DNA of 64,000 nucleotides, from positions 22,094,669 to 22,158,668 of the forward strand of contig CM056556.1 of the NCBI GenBank assembly GCA_029721515.1, in the 5' to 3' direction. Below, in pieces: positions 51,001 to 62,595 of this stretch; positions within the stretch are counted from its first letter, which is position 1, and each line of letters starts with the position of its first letter. This DNA comes from Synanceia verrucosa (taxonomy: Eukaryota; Chordata; Actinopteri; Perciformes; Synanceiidae). The notes under the pieces were generated by a model. The model ran no database searches, had not been told where the DNA came from, and saw only the letters and a list, made by a program, of their open reading frames with translations. Position numbers and translations under genes: made by a program.

Positions 51001-54000
51001 GCAAATAAGTGGAAAAAGTTCCACTCAATCCACTGGATCATGTAGTTTTCAGTGTGAGGACAAAATCATGTATTGCCATTTTAAGAATAAACATGTCATG
51101 CATTTGTTTAATTAGTTGTATTCAGTATTTTGAGCATCAGTAATTTGCAGTTAATGCGCATAAGGGTTACAGCAGTCACCTGTATGAATGTAAAGATGGC
51201 TGCCATAAAGCTCCCACTACTAACTCAAGAGCAGCATAAGGGCAACTTCTGCAACTGACAGGCTGTGTCACAGTTGTCTGTTGCTGTGGAATAAATTGAT
51301 TAGCTGAATGATAATTCTTCCACAGATTTTAGATAATACCAGAACAAAATACTTGTGCTGTATTTAATTAATTTGTTTTACCTTGATAAAGTTTTAATGG
51401 TTGGATTATTTATTATTCACATTCATCATTATGACTTTATCCTGTTCAAGGTACCAACATACTGTGGTACCTACTGATGAGATATATTCCAGCTCCTTTT
51501 TGAAGCTTGAATTAAACAAGGAAACAAGGGGAAAATGTCGAAAGATTTAACACCCAAGGCTGTCATCTGAGCTGACAGCTCCACAATGAGGTCATCAGCC
51601 CAAATCATCAGGCTGTCTCCTACTGCAGATTGGTCTGGCGAAGGCTGCAGCCTGAAGTGTCATTGTGTTTTAATAATAAAGCTTGAGGCACAGTGGAACA
51701 TTGACAAGGCTATATGGCTTTACAACCAGATTTATAACTGGAATTACAGACTTTGCATAACATAGTACCTCAAGGCATTTCCACAGAAATCAGTATCCCT
51801 GAATTATGATTTAATAATGATTTGGCTGGTACACTTAAAATGGCAAAGTGAAAGGTATTTGTTTATATTTGTACACAATGTTCCTTTGTGCCTTAGTTGC
51901 TGGCTCAGGAATTGACGGGTATGATAGACTATGCGCAAATCTGATACTGGATTATCATTTATCATCTTATTAATGCAACACAGGAACAACAACAACATAT
52001 GTCACTTTCTGCTCAAAGCAAACAAGTGGATAGAGAGCGGTGGCAGCTGCTGGTCTTTGAAAGAGGGGAAGCTCATTGTCGGTTTAAATCATAAAATTCA
52101 ATAAAACCATCTAATAAAAAATGGTTTGTGTTGAGTGTGTTTTATTTACATTATATGAAATGAACAAGTAATTTCGCCAGGCAATTACCAACAAATGGAT
52201 TACAGTCTTTCAACTTCACTTGCAAAATCCGCGATGGGACTGAGCTGAGCTGTCATGTGATGGTGTATAACTCAAAATACCTGTCAATCAAAATGGGATT
52301 CAGTCTTTCGACTGATCCTCCAATCATCATGAGGAATTTTAGCGTCCAGTCCAGCCGAGTCCCATCCACAGCTCCATTCACCCCTAGAGGCAATGACTGT
52401 CCCGGGGTGGGACAAAATTGTGGCATTTGTAGTCAATGAAATGTTAACACAACCGTGGTTGTGGTCAACAGTGGTTGACCATTTAATTTTTGACGTTTTA
52501 AGTGAAGCTGAGCTTCTCTTGCAGTCTTAGAGAAATTGCCTCTAATAGAGAGACCGTATATAAGAAGTAAACAGTAGAAACATTACGCACCAGTTTGTGC
52601 ACTCCCATTTTGAAGCTCAAGTTTGGCATTTTGTCTGTTGCCATCTTGGATTTTTGCAACCAGAAGGGAAACAAGAAGCTGGGACTAAGTACAACCACTA
52701 TAGCAACACTATGCACATTAAGGTATTATAATTGGTGTCGAGAAGAAAAGGACACTGAAACATACAATAGGTATTTCAGAATATTATATATAAGTCTAAA
52801 ACTTTCATGACCACGAGCAATAGCTTTACTACGAGTTCCAGAAAGTGGATTTGTTACCATGACAAAGAAATGTTGCAGCTGGCCGCAATTTCTAAACATT
52901 AGACCGATGTTTATTAGTTTTTAAGGTGTTTACTTGGGTTTAGTGATTTTTAACAGTAACAAATGTTCTCTCCATGGCTTCCAGATACACTTATGAAGAG
53001 TATAAGGAGACAGCAGACTGGCTGCTGGCCCAGACAGAGCAGCGTCCTAAAGTAGCCATCATCTGTGGTTCAGGCCTGGGCAGCCTGGCCGACCTGCTGG
53101 AAGACAAGACTGTGTTCCCATATAAGACTATTCCACATTTTCCCACCAGCACTGGTAAGTGGTCTCTGACAAATCAACTTTTATGCAAATACTTTTATGC
53201 TCATGCTGTGTATGTATGCTGTGCAGTGCCAGGCCACGCTGGTCAGCTGGTGTTCGGGAAGCTGCAGGGCCGCGAGTGTGTCTGCATGCAGGGGAGATTC
53301 CACTTCTACGAAGGCTACAGCATTTACACAGTAAGCTGGAAACAACCTTAAAGTTCAATATTGTTAAAAGTGAGATTTCCTTGTCATTTATACTGTTTGG
53401 CAAGTTTAAGTCTGAAAAAAATCAGTGAAAGTATTAAAAGGCTCAATCCGCAGAGAAATGCGCACAGTATTTGAAAAACACCATCAGGGCTATTTTCAAA
53501 AATCATCATATTTAGACCAGAGTTTGAAATGTTCACATTCTAAATGCATCCGAGTTTCCACTTGCTGATTATGTGATTATGACATCTGCAGACAGGAAGT
53601 AAACATGGACGCAAATTGTTGATTAGCAACGTAATTCTGTGGTAATTCTGTTGAAATGCACTAAGACTGAGTGATTCGGACAGTTACTTTATTAATACCT
53701 GTAGGATTTTGAACATTAAAACATTTAAATATGCTCTATGCATTTAAATATGCTCCAGAAATACAAGTATGGACATGAAAATGAGCACAATATGGTAAAT
53801 TTAGGGTAAACCATCCAATAGTTGTGAGATATTTCTGAAGCAATACTGGGCAAACAATTATTGCTGTCCATGCCGTTAGCACAGCTAAAAATATTACATT
53901 ACATGTACATTTTGGACTTGTCTACTAACTTCTGTTATTTGTTGTGCTGGAATTACATTAGTTAAGAAATGAATTCAAATAAAATTTTAATGACATCTAT

Positions 54001-57000
54001 GTGAACACCAGTTGGTGCAGAGATGCAGACATATTCATTTGTCACTTCTCTAAGTTGCCTTGTTAGCAGCTTTCTGTCTCAGTTTCTGCCACAAGCAGAG
54101 TTGCTCTGGAATTTTAAGACCATGCTGATGCAAATGATATATAATACAGCAAAACTGAACTGAAAAGCTGGCAGTTTAAACTCCATCTTTGTCAATCACT
54201 TTGAGAAAACATTCACAGCCTCTGTATGCATAGGCCTAATCTTTAAACCATGGACAATCATTAAACATTGTTATGTTATTCTTGTCATGGAGGGAGGCTG
54301 CCACATGATCTCTTTGATTTTAAGTTCCAATTCAAGATCATCTTAGTCCGTAAAATCTCTTTGTGTTTTGAAAAGTGTACAACTTTAAAATCAGCAGCTG
54401 TTTAGATTTACACTTTAATGTCATTTAATTCTCAGTCATGATTTTGTGATTGTACAATATCAAGTTGTCTAACTTGGTACATGACAGACCATAGTATAGC
54501 CCACAACTGTGCCTAATAATTGACTATGTGTGTTGAATGATCAGCTAGACAATAGTGATGTAAGAAAAGTAAGAAAAACACCCAGTGCGTCAGTGTTGGC
54601 ATGGGACTGCCCTTTGGCTTGTGGACACTATTTCTTTGATTCATTTATTTTATTACCAACTGTGATGTCCATCTTCACATAAAAACAGAATTTGGGTGTT
54701 TTGAAGTGGGGTTGTATGAGGCATTTATGCATAGTCAGTGTATTGTGTATTTATATTGTCGGAGGGAGCTGTTGGCAATATGTACTCGCCTGTTTAAAAC
54801 TTGTTTTCAGTCAACCATTATTTATGTCAGCTGACAAGAAGGGAGAGGAAAAGTCACACAGAAACAGACAGACAATATTCAGGGATAGTTTGATGGTTTT
54901 ATAGTGGGGTTGGATGAGGTACGCCTCCATACTCAGTGTATGCATTTTGCAGTATATTGCTTTGGTTTCATCCTATCTGCTTCTACAAGCTGGTGGCATG
55001 CTGACCATCATCTACTGTAGATAATTCACTGAATATGGACAAGTACCTCGTACAACCCCACCTCAAACTCCTTGTCAGCTGACATAAATAATCATTGACT
55101 GAAAACTTGCAAGTCTGTATTTCAACTTTACATTAACAGCTCCCTGCCACAGTATAACTACTGACAGCCCTGCTGTTACATTACATAGTCACTATGCTTA
55201 CATTTCACACCTAATGAGGCCACAAGTCAACATATGACACAGTCCACCATCATAATATGCAGAACTCATATGGAACAGACCAGTATTTCAGAACAACAGC
55301 ACTGACCTTATCAAGAAACCAGGGGCCCTTTTCTGTACTAACTAGCAAAACACTTTCACAGATAATACAAGCTGTAGAGAAATTAGGAATGGAGAAAGCA
55401 ATTTCCAAATGTGACTGCAGTGAGAAGTAACAACAGCAATTTACAGGCCATCAGCTGCCCTTTAAATGTTAGTAAAGGACTACAAGATTTTGAGACATGC
55501 ACAGTTCAACAAGGACATGCTCTGTAATAAAAAACCCTGGGGTCTACATCGGCATGTGCAGGAGCTGCATATTTTCTCCTCTATGAATCCTCCATCTTGG
55601 GCCTTCCATTTGTAATCTAGTCTCTGAAGCATAGCATTTGTTTGTCACGTCAGGTGACATACCCGGTGCGTGTCTTCCACCTGCTGGGTGTGGAGACTCT
55701 GATTGTGACAAACGCAGCTGGAGGACTCAATCACAACTACAGTGTGGGAGACATCATGCTCATCAAGGACCACATCAATATGCCGGGCTTTGCCGGACAG
55801 AATCCACTTTGTGGGCACAATGATGACAGGTACAGCATAAACACCAAGGCAGGACTGTGAAAGTGAAACATATATCTACATCTGTGGCTGTCTTAATGGC
55901 ATATTCTCATTTAATGTCTCTACAGGTTTGGAGTGCGCTTCCCTTGCATGTCGGATGCTTATGACCGTGAGCTGGGAGCTCTAGTCAAGCGAACAGCAGC
56001 TGAGCAGGGCTGCGATGGCTTCCTGCAGGAGGGGGTTTACTGCATGCTGGCTGGACCATCATACGAGACCATAGCAGAGTGCAGAGCCCTGCATACGATG
56101 GGAGCGGACGCTGTAGGTCAGTACAGTTCTTTCATGCTCATTTAAAGGTCCTATATTGTGCTCATTTTTAAGCCCATACATGTATGTTTCTACTGGAACA
56201 TGCTTTCATGCTTTAATGATCAAAGACCCTTTTACTGTATTTTCCTCACTCGGGCTAAAACACTCGGTTTTAGTGCATCTTTACGGAATTGCAACAGCAT
56301 TGCATTGGCAACAGCTTGTGCCCATGTTTACTTCAGGTCGGCTTATGTCATTCCTATACACAGCAATTGGGACTAATTTGGGTCACATTAACTCATTGAG
56401 TGCCAGCCGTTTTATGAAACTGAAAGTACTGTACCTTGTGCCGGCGTTTTTTTGGCCATTTTGGGTAATTTTTTTAAGACGCACAGAATATTTTGTACTA
56501 TGACTCTGAAAACACAGAATAGCTCAAATGAAAGAAGAAACTCTATTTCATCATGAAAAAATGTTTCCATTCTTGTTTTATCTGGAGGAGAGCAGAGGCC
56601 ACTTTCACCAAAATCACCACTTTTTGTCCAGATTCCATTTATTTTGTTCTCTTATCATGTTCATCTCCACTTACTGCTTTGATCTCTGTGGCTTATACTT
56701 TCCTGACTACAAATCCCAGAAGTGCCAATATAATAATGTTTTAAATACTGTAGATTTGTGACATCACTAATTGACAGAAGACCTGACAACTTGTTTCAAA
56801 GGCACGGTTTCTGAATAAGGCTTGTGTGTAATTTCTTTGTGGATTGAGTATTTCAATACTTTTACAGTATTTAGAAAACACTTAAACCTGCTTTATGACA
56901 AAATCTAACCTTTCACAACGTAGGACTTTTAAAGGGACAGTTCATCAGATACCAAAGAGCAGTGAGAGTCATCCTCAGTAACTTAAGTAGTTTCAAGCAG

Positions 57001-57571
57001 GTTTGCAGTGCACATACCATTTTATTTTATACCAAGAGAACATTTCAGAGTTGCATAAATTTGGCGGAAATATCCACATCGACTTAAGGTTGATGTAATA
57101 AGAATTTGCTGCTTAAAGTCCAAGGTCACTGTGACGTCCTAAAACACATTTTAGGCCAGAACTCAAGAATTCTTGTGCTAATCATGACAAACATGTAATA
57201 GAATGAAATGATGAAGTGATTATATTTTGGACAGTCATGAATGTATACTGCAGATATTTCACTGAAGAATCATACTGTTTGGCCAAGTGTTACTTGTATT
57301 TCCTCACTGTGAAACTTCCTGTAATAATGACTATTATACCATTATCATACTCCTAATGTGTCCCCTCTGTCCAGGTATGAGCACTGTGCCAGAGGTTGTG
57401 GTGGCCCGCCACTGTGGCATACGCGTCTTGGGTCTTTCCCTCATCACCAACAAAGCTGTGATGGATTACGACAGCACTGACAAGGCAAACCACGAGGAAG
57501 TGCTGAAGGCTACCCAGCGCAGAACCCAGGACCTCCAGAGGCTCGTCAGCCATCTCATCACCAAGATCTAG
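47996..57571 (+). CDS. pnp: Purine nucleoside phosphorylase, six coding exons
   Basis: Cytosolic enzyme of purine salvage. It splits inosine, guanosine and their deoxy forms with phosphate into base plus (deoxy)ribose-1-phosphate; vertebrate PNP is a homotrimer. Exons 47996-48045, 52985-53154, 53227-53330, 55654-55829, 55926-56116 and 57375-57571 join without a frame break to 888 nt, 295 residues (human PNP is 289). Every intron is GT-AG. Motifs in order: GSGLGS phosphate loop (about residues 44-49), STVPGHAG (catalytic-site His, about 77), MQGRFHFYEGY (Arg, His and Tyr of the phosphate and sugar sites), TNAAGGL, AGPSYETIAECR (base-binding Tyr and Glu), GMSTVPEV, SLITNKAVMDY (Asn that contacts the purine) and ANHEEVL (His). 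All key residues are present, so the enzyme should be active. The start adds a serine-rich leader of about 13 residues that human PNP lacks. Teleosts carry several pnp paralogues; I cannot tell which one this is. Confidence 0.95.
49552..50521. mobile_element. Inverted-repeat (TTAA-type) element in pnp intron 1
   Basis: Left end CTAAAGGGACATGAGCAAAAATG and right end (reverse complement) TTAAAGGGACATTATGTATT are imperfect terminal repeats. The GC-rich block at 50090-50300 inside gives spurious ORFs on both strands. Confidence 0.5.
52974..52984 (+). promoter_or_regulatory. In-frame ATG at the end of pnp intron 1 (possible alternative start)
   Basis: The last 11 bases of intron 1 read ATGGCTTCCAG, in the phase of exon 2. 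A transcript starting inside intron 1 would therefore encode M-A-S-R-YTYEEY, close to the short N-terminus of mammalian PNP. The same bases serve as the splice acceptor for the spliced form. Whether such a transcript exists is unknown. Confidence 0.35.
52985..53154 (+). CDS. pnp: pnp coding exon 2
   Basis: Runs from YTYEEYKETADWLL through the phosphate-binding loop GSGLGS to FPTST. Acceptor is cttccag|, donor ACTG|gtaagt. The Val codon of STVPGHAG is split across the next intron, which is only 72 bp. Confidence 0.95.
53227..53330 (+). CDS. pnp: pnp coding exon 3
   Basis: Encodes VPGHAGQLVFGKLQG and MQGRFHFYEGY, which supply the His, Arg and Tyr of the phosphate and sugar site. Acceptor tgtgcag|, donor ACA|gtaagc. 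Confidence 0.95.
53331..55653 (+). other. pnp intron 3, with a decayed repeat at about 53.44-53.80 kb
   Basis: A 2.3 kb intron. Near 53.78 kb the reverse complement reads CATATTGTGCTCATTTTC, the terminal sequence of the same repeat family as at 56142 and 11269, so a worn copy in reverse orientation probably lies here. The remainder holds no recognisable gene. Confidence 0.45.
55654..55829 (+). CDS. pnp: pnp coding exon 4
   Basis: Encodes VTYPVRVFHLLGVETL, TNAAGGLNHNY and the DHINMPGFAGQNPL block that forms the trimer-facing loop of the family. Acceptor cgtcag|, donor GACAG|gtacag. It follows a 2.3 kb intron. Confidence 0.95.
55926..56116 (+). CDS. pnp: pnp coding exon 5
   Basis: Encodes FGVRFPCMSDAYDREL and AGPSYETIAECR, which carries the purine-site Tyr and Glu. 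Ends in GADAVG split at GTAG|gtcagt. The following intron holds a TTAA-flanked repeat starting 26 bp downstream of the donor. Confidence 0.95.
56142..56932. mobile_element. TTAA-type MITE in pnp intron 5, with a second MITE inside
   Basis: Left TTAAAGGTCCTATATTGTGC and right (reverse complement) TTAAAAGTCCTACGTTGTGA. At 56388 a truncated copy of the 25.8 kb family begins (TTAACTCATTGAGTGCCAGC). The element starts only 26 bp after the exon 5 donor. Confidence 0.7.
57375..57571 (+). CDS. pnp: pnp coding exon 6 and stop
   Basis: Encodes GMSTVPEVVVARHCG, SLITNKAVMDY and KANHEEVLKA, and stops at TAG 57569-57571. The C-terminus (HLITKI) ends about seven residues before the human one. Confidence 0.95.
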
Positions 57572-58125
57572 CACCAAGTTGCAACTTTGGTGTTGATGGT
57601 GAACTAGTCAAACACTAGGTATTGTATTGGTTATGCTTGAGGTTGACTTGGTAGAGGGGTGGGTGTGAAAATGTGAAGGATTTAATAGAAAGCAAAGATT
57701 GGTTTTAATTGTTAGAGTTACGGGTCAGCAGGGTCCAATCCTCTGGGGGCAAATCATGAAAATAAGTAGGCTTTTGAGTATATTTCACCGGCATTGTTGT
57801 CCATGGTCGGACGTTTTCAACTCTAACCACACCCAGCAGTTATAAAGTACACTTTACTCCACTTGGATCAAGTTTAGAAGTCAAACCACTGGAGGAACAA
57901 ATAAAAACATTGCTCTAAGTGGTGCACATGAATCATGAGATCTCATGTGCACCATTTCATGAGAAACCAGGCTGAGGAAATATCGTGACTCTAAAAGCAG
58001 TACTGTTGATGGTATGTTGACTTCCATTGTGCATTTGAATCTAAATCCAAAGTACTGTAGTGATTATTTATGATTATAGTATTGCATTCCCTTCTCATAT
58101 ATCCCAGATCATGACTCAATAAATG
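57572..58125 (+). terminator. pnp 3'UTR with two poly(A) signal candidates
   Basis: Non-coding sequence after the pnp stop contains AATAAA hexamers at about 57899-57904 and 58118-58123. Either could direct cleavage. No gene is seen in this stretch. Confidence 0.45.
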
Positions 58126-59983
58126 TAATAGGAACAGAGTGGTGGCTACTGTACATTCCCCTCCAGTATGTGATTATGTCCTGCATTAATGCAGCAGGGT
58201 TGTTTGGGTTTCCCAGAGACGCTGCATGCAAAAAGGAGTGGGACCTTTTCTGATGGCTGTTCCTGTATATTTTAGTGCTTCTCAGTAATATCATGAATGT
58301 AAGACAATTTATGATCAGTTTATGCTGCTAACTCCTAACAGATGATTGTCTCGTAGAGTGGTACCCTCCATTACGAATACTGTCATCTTACATGAATACA
58401 TGTTGTATGTCTTATCATTAGTGTGAGAAATGATAAGGCTACGAGCTTAAGATATACTCAGAAGAAGGTGTGCACCAATTACTTCTCTAGCAAAGTCTCA
58501 GAAGTTAATCCACATAATAATAGTTTCTATTATTAGTTTCTTCTTTGTTTATGAAATATAAACAAAGTCTTGAAATCAAACAGAGACCAACTACTTTCCT
58601 TCATTTTGTGAATGCCTGTTGTTAACAATGTACATTAAATAGAGAGACTGCAACACTGTAATAGAGAAGGCTTTAATACCTGGCCTCACAGTTTTTAATC
58701 TTCTCTGCTCTCATATGGAATCTCCCACCAGCTCCTTTTGACTGTCTCGTTCATTAGATGCAGAGAACCCATAGATCAGCAGTCCAGTTCAGGCTTAACA
58801 TCAACAATACTACTGGAGGTCTTAAAGAGAGAGGCCTGCCATCATTGAAATTTAAAATCTGGATCTGTTCCATGTACAATAAACAGGGAAAGCTCATAAA
58901 TTACATGCATCAAGTCATTCATTTAAAGCTGCACAACCATGCTCACTTTACTTCCTTCTATAAGGCCACAAATTTTACATTTCTTTTCCTCGTTAGTCCA
59001 GTTTGTGAAGTTGTCCATGTTTTTTTATATAGACTGAATAAATGCTATATATTGCACGCTTGGTTGAATAATATTTATTGTATCCAGCTCTCAGGTTCTC
59101 AAATCTAATTCACATGCAAGATATATTGACTATTTCTCTGTCAATATGAAATTATTTATTTTCATACCAAATTTTTGCTGCTGTCAGATAAAATGATAAT
59201 AAAACAAACTTGCACACATTTGGGTGCTAGTGTTTCCTATCATGGATGAGCATTTATTTGTGTGCGTGCGTGTGGCTGAATTGATCATTATAGCCTTTTT
59301 CAAGGTGAAAAAAGAATCCTTTCGCCATAATGATGATCAGTGAACAGCAAAGGGGGATAAAGGTGAGACACCTCATCAACACATCTTCAGCTTTACTCTC
59401 TCCAATCTTTCAATTTAAGCATGCCTCAAACAAGACGAAAACGCCACAAGATTGAGATGAAGTGGAAATGGCTGCACTGTGTCCCGGCTCCTTTCTGTTA
59501 CATAATTCATCTACACTACAGCATGTAGAGGTGGGGAGATGAAATATTAATATGAATGCACCAGGCAGCTTGACAACACAAACACACACCTTTAACTGGA
59601 TTTTTGTCTTGCACACACACAGAGATGCCTTGCAAAAGGGAGACATCTACAAAGATGTACATGTCTGCAAATATCAGACTGTCTGCTGCTTTGAATGGAG
59701 GGAAGTGGTGGATCAGAAACACAGATGAAGTCAGACGATAGGAGCGACTAAAGGCAACGAGAGAGGAGAATGAAGTGTGTTTGAGTCGGTAGTCCCCGCA
59801 GGCTGGAGACAGGCCTCATCTGTAATGCAATGTTGATCTATCCATTGTCACCGTGCCAACTGAGCCCAAGAGCCAGCTATTGATTATTACAGCGTGAAAA
59901 GAGAAGCTGAGGAAACAGAGTGGGACAGCTCTGCTGAGTTTACAGTCTTTAAACAATGTCTCACACACACACACACACACGCA

Positions 59984-60020
<37 letters not shown>

Positions 60021-60275
60021 GCTGTTCTTATATGTACTGTCATGTAACTGAGAGCTCACACACTCTCACACAGTGCTTCTGCTGGTGGATGTGACTTTTA
60101 TAAGTCACGTGATGGTAGTTGGTGGGCGAATGTCTTCGCTGACTTCCATGAAAGAAGGTTTGGCTGCGAGTGGTTTGTCAGCACCTTAGGGAAGAGTGAG
60201 ACAGGTCAACAAGTTCAACAGCACATCAATATGCATGATGGTGACATCTTGGTTTTGTATGGATCATTTTAATGA
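58126..60275. other. Intergenic between pnp and calb2; CA array at 59961-60019
   Basis: No gene recognised. The 116-codon + frame at 58758-59108 has no domain. The CA array is interrupted once (CACGCACAAACACA). Confidence 0.4.
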
Positions 60276-60293
60276 GCTATATATACATATATG

Positions 60294-60345
<52 letters not shown>

Positions 60346-60357
60346 TACATATATGTA

Positions 60358-60426
<69 letters not shown>
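60276..60426. repeat. (TA)n microsatellite
   Basis: About 150 bp of alternating TA with a few TACATA and TATGTA interruptions in the middle. It directly precedes the Tc1 copy. Confidence 0.95.
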
Positions 60427-60429
60427 TTA

Positions 60430-61330
60430 TTGAAAACTCAACTGAAAACTGGTCAGGATGGTGAAGAATCAACCAAGAACCAGCAAAAAGTAGATCTGCC
60501 AAGAATTAGAAGCTGCTGGAACACAGGTGTCAGTGTCCACAGTCAAGCGTGTTTTGCATCACCATGGACTGAGAGGCTGCCGTGCAAGAAGGAATCCCTT
60601 ACTCCAAAAGCGGCACCTTAAGGCTCGACTGAAGTTTGCTGCTGATCACATGGACAAAGATAAGAAAGTTCTGTGGTCAGACGAAACAAAAATCGAGCTG
60701 TTTGGCCACAATGCCCAGCAATATGTTTGGAGGAGAAAAAGTGAGGCCTTTAACACCATGCCTACCGTCCAGCACAGTGGTGGTAGTATTATGCCGTGGG
60801 GCTGTTTTGCTGCCAATGGAACTGGTGCTTTACAGAGAGTAAATGGGATAATAAAGAAGGAGGACTACCTTCAAATTCTTCAAGATAACCTGAAATCATC
60901 AGCCTGAAGGTTGGGTCTTGGGCACAGTTGGGTGTTCCAACAGGACACTGACCCCAAACTCACATCAAAAGTGGTAATGGAATGGCTAAATCAGGATAGA
61001 ATTAAGGTTTTAGAAAAGTCCTGACTTAAACCCCATGAAGAAACAAATCCATGTCAGAAAGCCAACTGCACCAATTCTGTCAAGAGGAGTGGTCAAAGAT
61101 TCAACCAGAGGCTCGCCAGAAGCTTGTGGATGGCTACCAGAAGTGCCTAATTGAAGTGAAAATGGCCAAGGGACACGTAACCAAATATTAGCATTGCTGG
61201 ATGTATATTTTTGACCTAGCAGATTTGGTACCATTTTCAGTTGACCCATAATAAAGTCATAAAAGAACCAAACTTCATGAATGTTTTTGTGACAAAGAAG
61301 TATCTGTTCCAATCACTCAATCAGAAAAGA
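60430..61330 (+). mobile_element. Tc1-like transposon, damaged
   Basis: The transposase frame runs MSVSTVKRVLHHHGLRGCRA, then VLWSDETKIELFGHN (first catalytic Asp kept), GGSIMPWGCFAANGTGALQR, and a stop after DNLKSSA. The second Asp lies in the next frame (VFQQDTDPKLTSKVVMEWL). The SPDLNP region reads S-stop-LKPHEE after an indel. The left end is lost in the TA array. Confidence 0.85.
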
Positions 61331-61962
61331 GACAGGTAAAGAGACATACTTCCTAACAACATATAGACTGTATGTGTTGATGTTGTGTGTACGGCCTGTT
61401 GTGCTGCCCCCTAGTGGCCAAATAATAAAAGAACACGTTGAATTGAGCTGAATAAGATCATAGGGGCTAATGTCTGTTGTAGTGTATTACATTAGCCCTA
61501 ACGTTATAGGAAAAAAAATCATGTATACTGACAAGAGTTAATCAGGATAAAAAAATACATCCACTTCTCCAAACATCTGCGAGTCAACTGAAAAAAATGT
61601 CTTTAATTTTCTCTTTCTTCTTTGCAGGAAAATGCTTCCAGGGATACTCACCATTCTGCTCATTACAGTCGTATTACTTAGTCCTGAATATTATTACCTC
61701 TCGCAGTAAATGAGTAGAGGAAATTTATATGAGTCCATCTTTTTTCTCCTTCCTCATTCTCCTAATAAGAACTTGTATCTATGGCTTTGCCTTCCCCTGC
61801 GCGCTCAAGACTGTCCATTAATGAAAAAGTTCTTTTTCTCTGGAATTTTCATTTATTATGTGGGCTAATCACTGGTGGCTGGAGGCAGTGTGGGAAATGT
61901 GATTAGTGTGTGAGTTCTAATTAAGTCTGTGAAGCTTCGTGCACTGGCAAGCGGGCTGCACG

Positions 61963-62016
<54 letters not shown>

Positions 62017-62142
62017 CACATGCGTGCAAGTCACGTGCATGCACAAATCCCATTGCATCCACGTGCACTAAATCGAACGCACACACCGAATTCACTGTTA
62101 AGCATGACGATGCAATAACATAAGATCTATCGGCGCCCCACA

Positions 62143-62181
<39 letters not shown>

Positions 62182-62286
62182 CAATCTGTCCACTGCAGTG
62201 CCCGAGAGGTCTTATCACACTACCACATCAAGCTTGAAAGCACACACAAACACAAAACGACAGAGAGAGAGAGAGAGAGAGAGAGG
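61331..62286. repeat. Upstream of calb2: CA arrays at 61964-62012 and 62139-62180, GA array at 62262-62285
   Basis: No gene is seen. The arrays are responsible for the apparent long cysteine/valine or threonine/histidine ORFs here. Such simple repeats just upstream of a promoter are polymorphic marker candidates. Confidence 0.7.
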
Positions 62287-62501
62287 TGGAAGCTGATGGA
62301 TGTGCTTGGTAGCAGTGCTCCTCTAGCGGCGATGCGGCGTAGCTGCATCTCCTGTGTCGAGGTTAAAAAGCGACGGGCGGCGCGCAGGGGCCACAGTGTT
62401 TGGGGTGTATTTGAACAGGAGACGCAGAAAAAGTTAGGTAGCGGATTTTCTCCTCTCCCCAGGCGTCTGAACCTGCAGCAGCAGCATCCATCTAAAGCAT
62501 C
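62287..62501 (+). promoter_or_regulatory. calb2 core promoter and 5'UTR (tentative)
   Basis: GC-rich relative to its surroundings. It holds a weak TATA-like TTAAAAA at 62363-62369 about 140 bp before the start codon. An ATG at 62296 opens a 120-codon frame that overlaps the calb2 start in another frame. It would act as an upstream ORF only if transcription began before it, which the TATA-like site argues against. Confidence 0.35.
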
Positions 62502-62595
62502 ATGGCAAACAAAGCACAGCAGCCTCCTCATCTGCACCTGGCCGAGGTCACCGCGTCCCAGTTCCTCGACATTTGGAAACATTTTGACACTGACG
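62502..62595 (+). CDS. calb2: Calretinin, first coding exon (gene continues past the right edge)
   Basis: Calretinin is a cytosolic six-EF-hand calcium buffer and sensor, mainly of neurons. The exon encodes 31 residues starting MANKAQQPPHLHLAEVTASQ and ending FLDIWKHFDTD plus the first base of a Gly codon. This matches the CALB2 N-terminus (HLAELTASQFLEIWKHFDADG) better than calbindin-D28k. The D-x-D-G at the end is the beginning of the first EF-hand calcium loop, cut by the donor GACG|gtagga in phase 1, as recalled for vertebrate CALB2. The start follows CATC and lies about 200 bases below a GA-repeat. I found no second exon in the 1.4 kb that follows. Teleosts have two calb2 copies; which one this is cannot be told from 31 residues. 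Confidence 0.9.

Larger units (their letters stand above)
48046..52984 (+). other. pnp intron 1
   Basis: A 4.9 kb intron. It starts in the CpG-rich region (to about 48.5 kb) and then becomes strongly AT-rich. It carries one TTAA-type repeat (49552-50521). The rest, including short ORFs on both strands, shows no recognisable coding sequence. Confidence 0.6.

Noticed and set aside
58758..59108. 116-codon + frame downstream of pnp
   Set aside because: No family resemblance; lies after the pnp poly(A) signals in AT-rich DNA.
60196..60621. 141-codon frame with long IYIYIY runs
   Set aside because: It is produced by the (TA)n microsatellite and the adjoining Tc1 fragment in the wrong frame.
61865..62218. 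Cys/Val-rich minus frame upstream of calb2
   Set aside because: Generated by two CA/GT arrays; low-complexity artefact.
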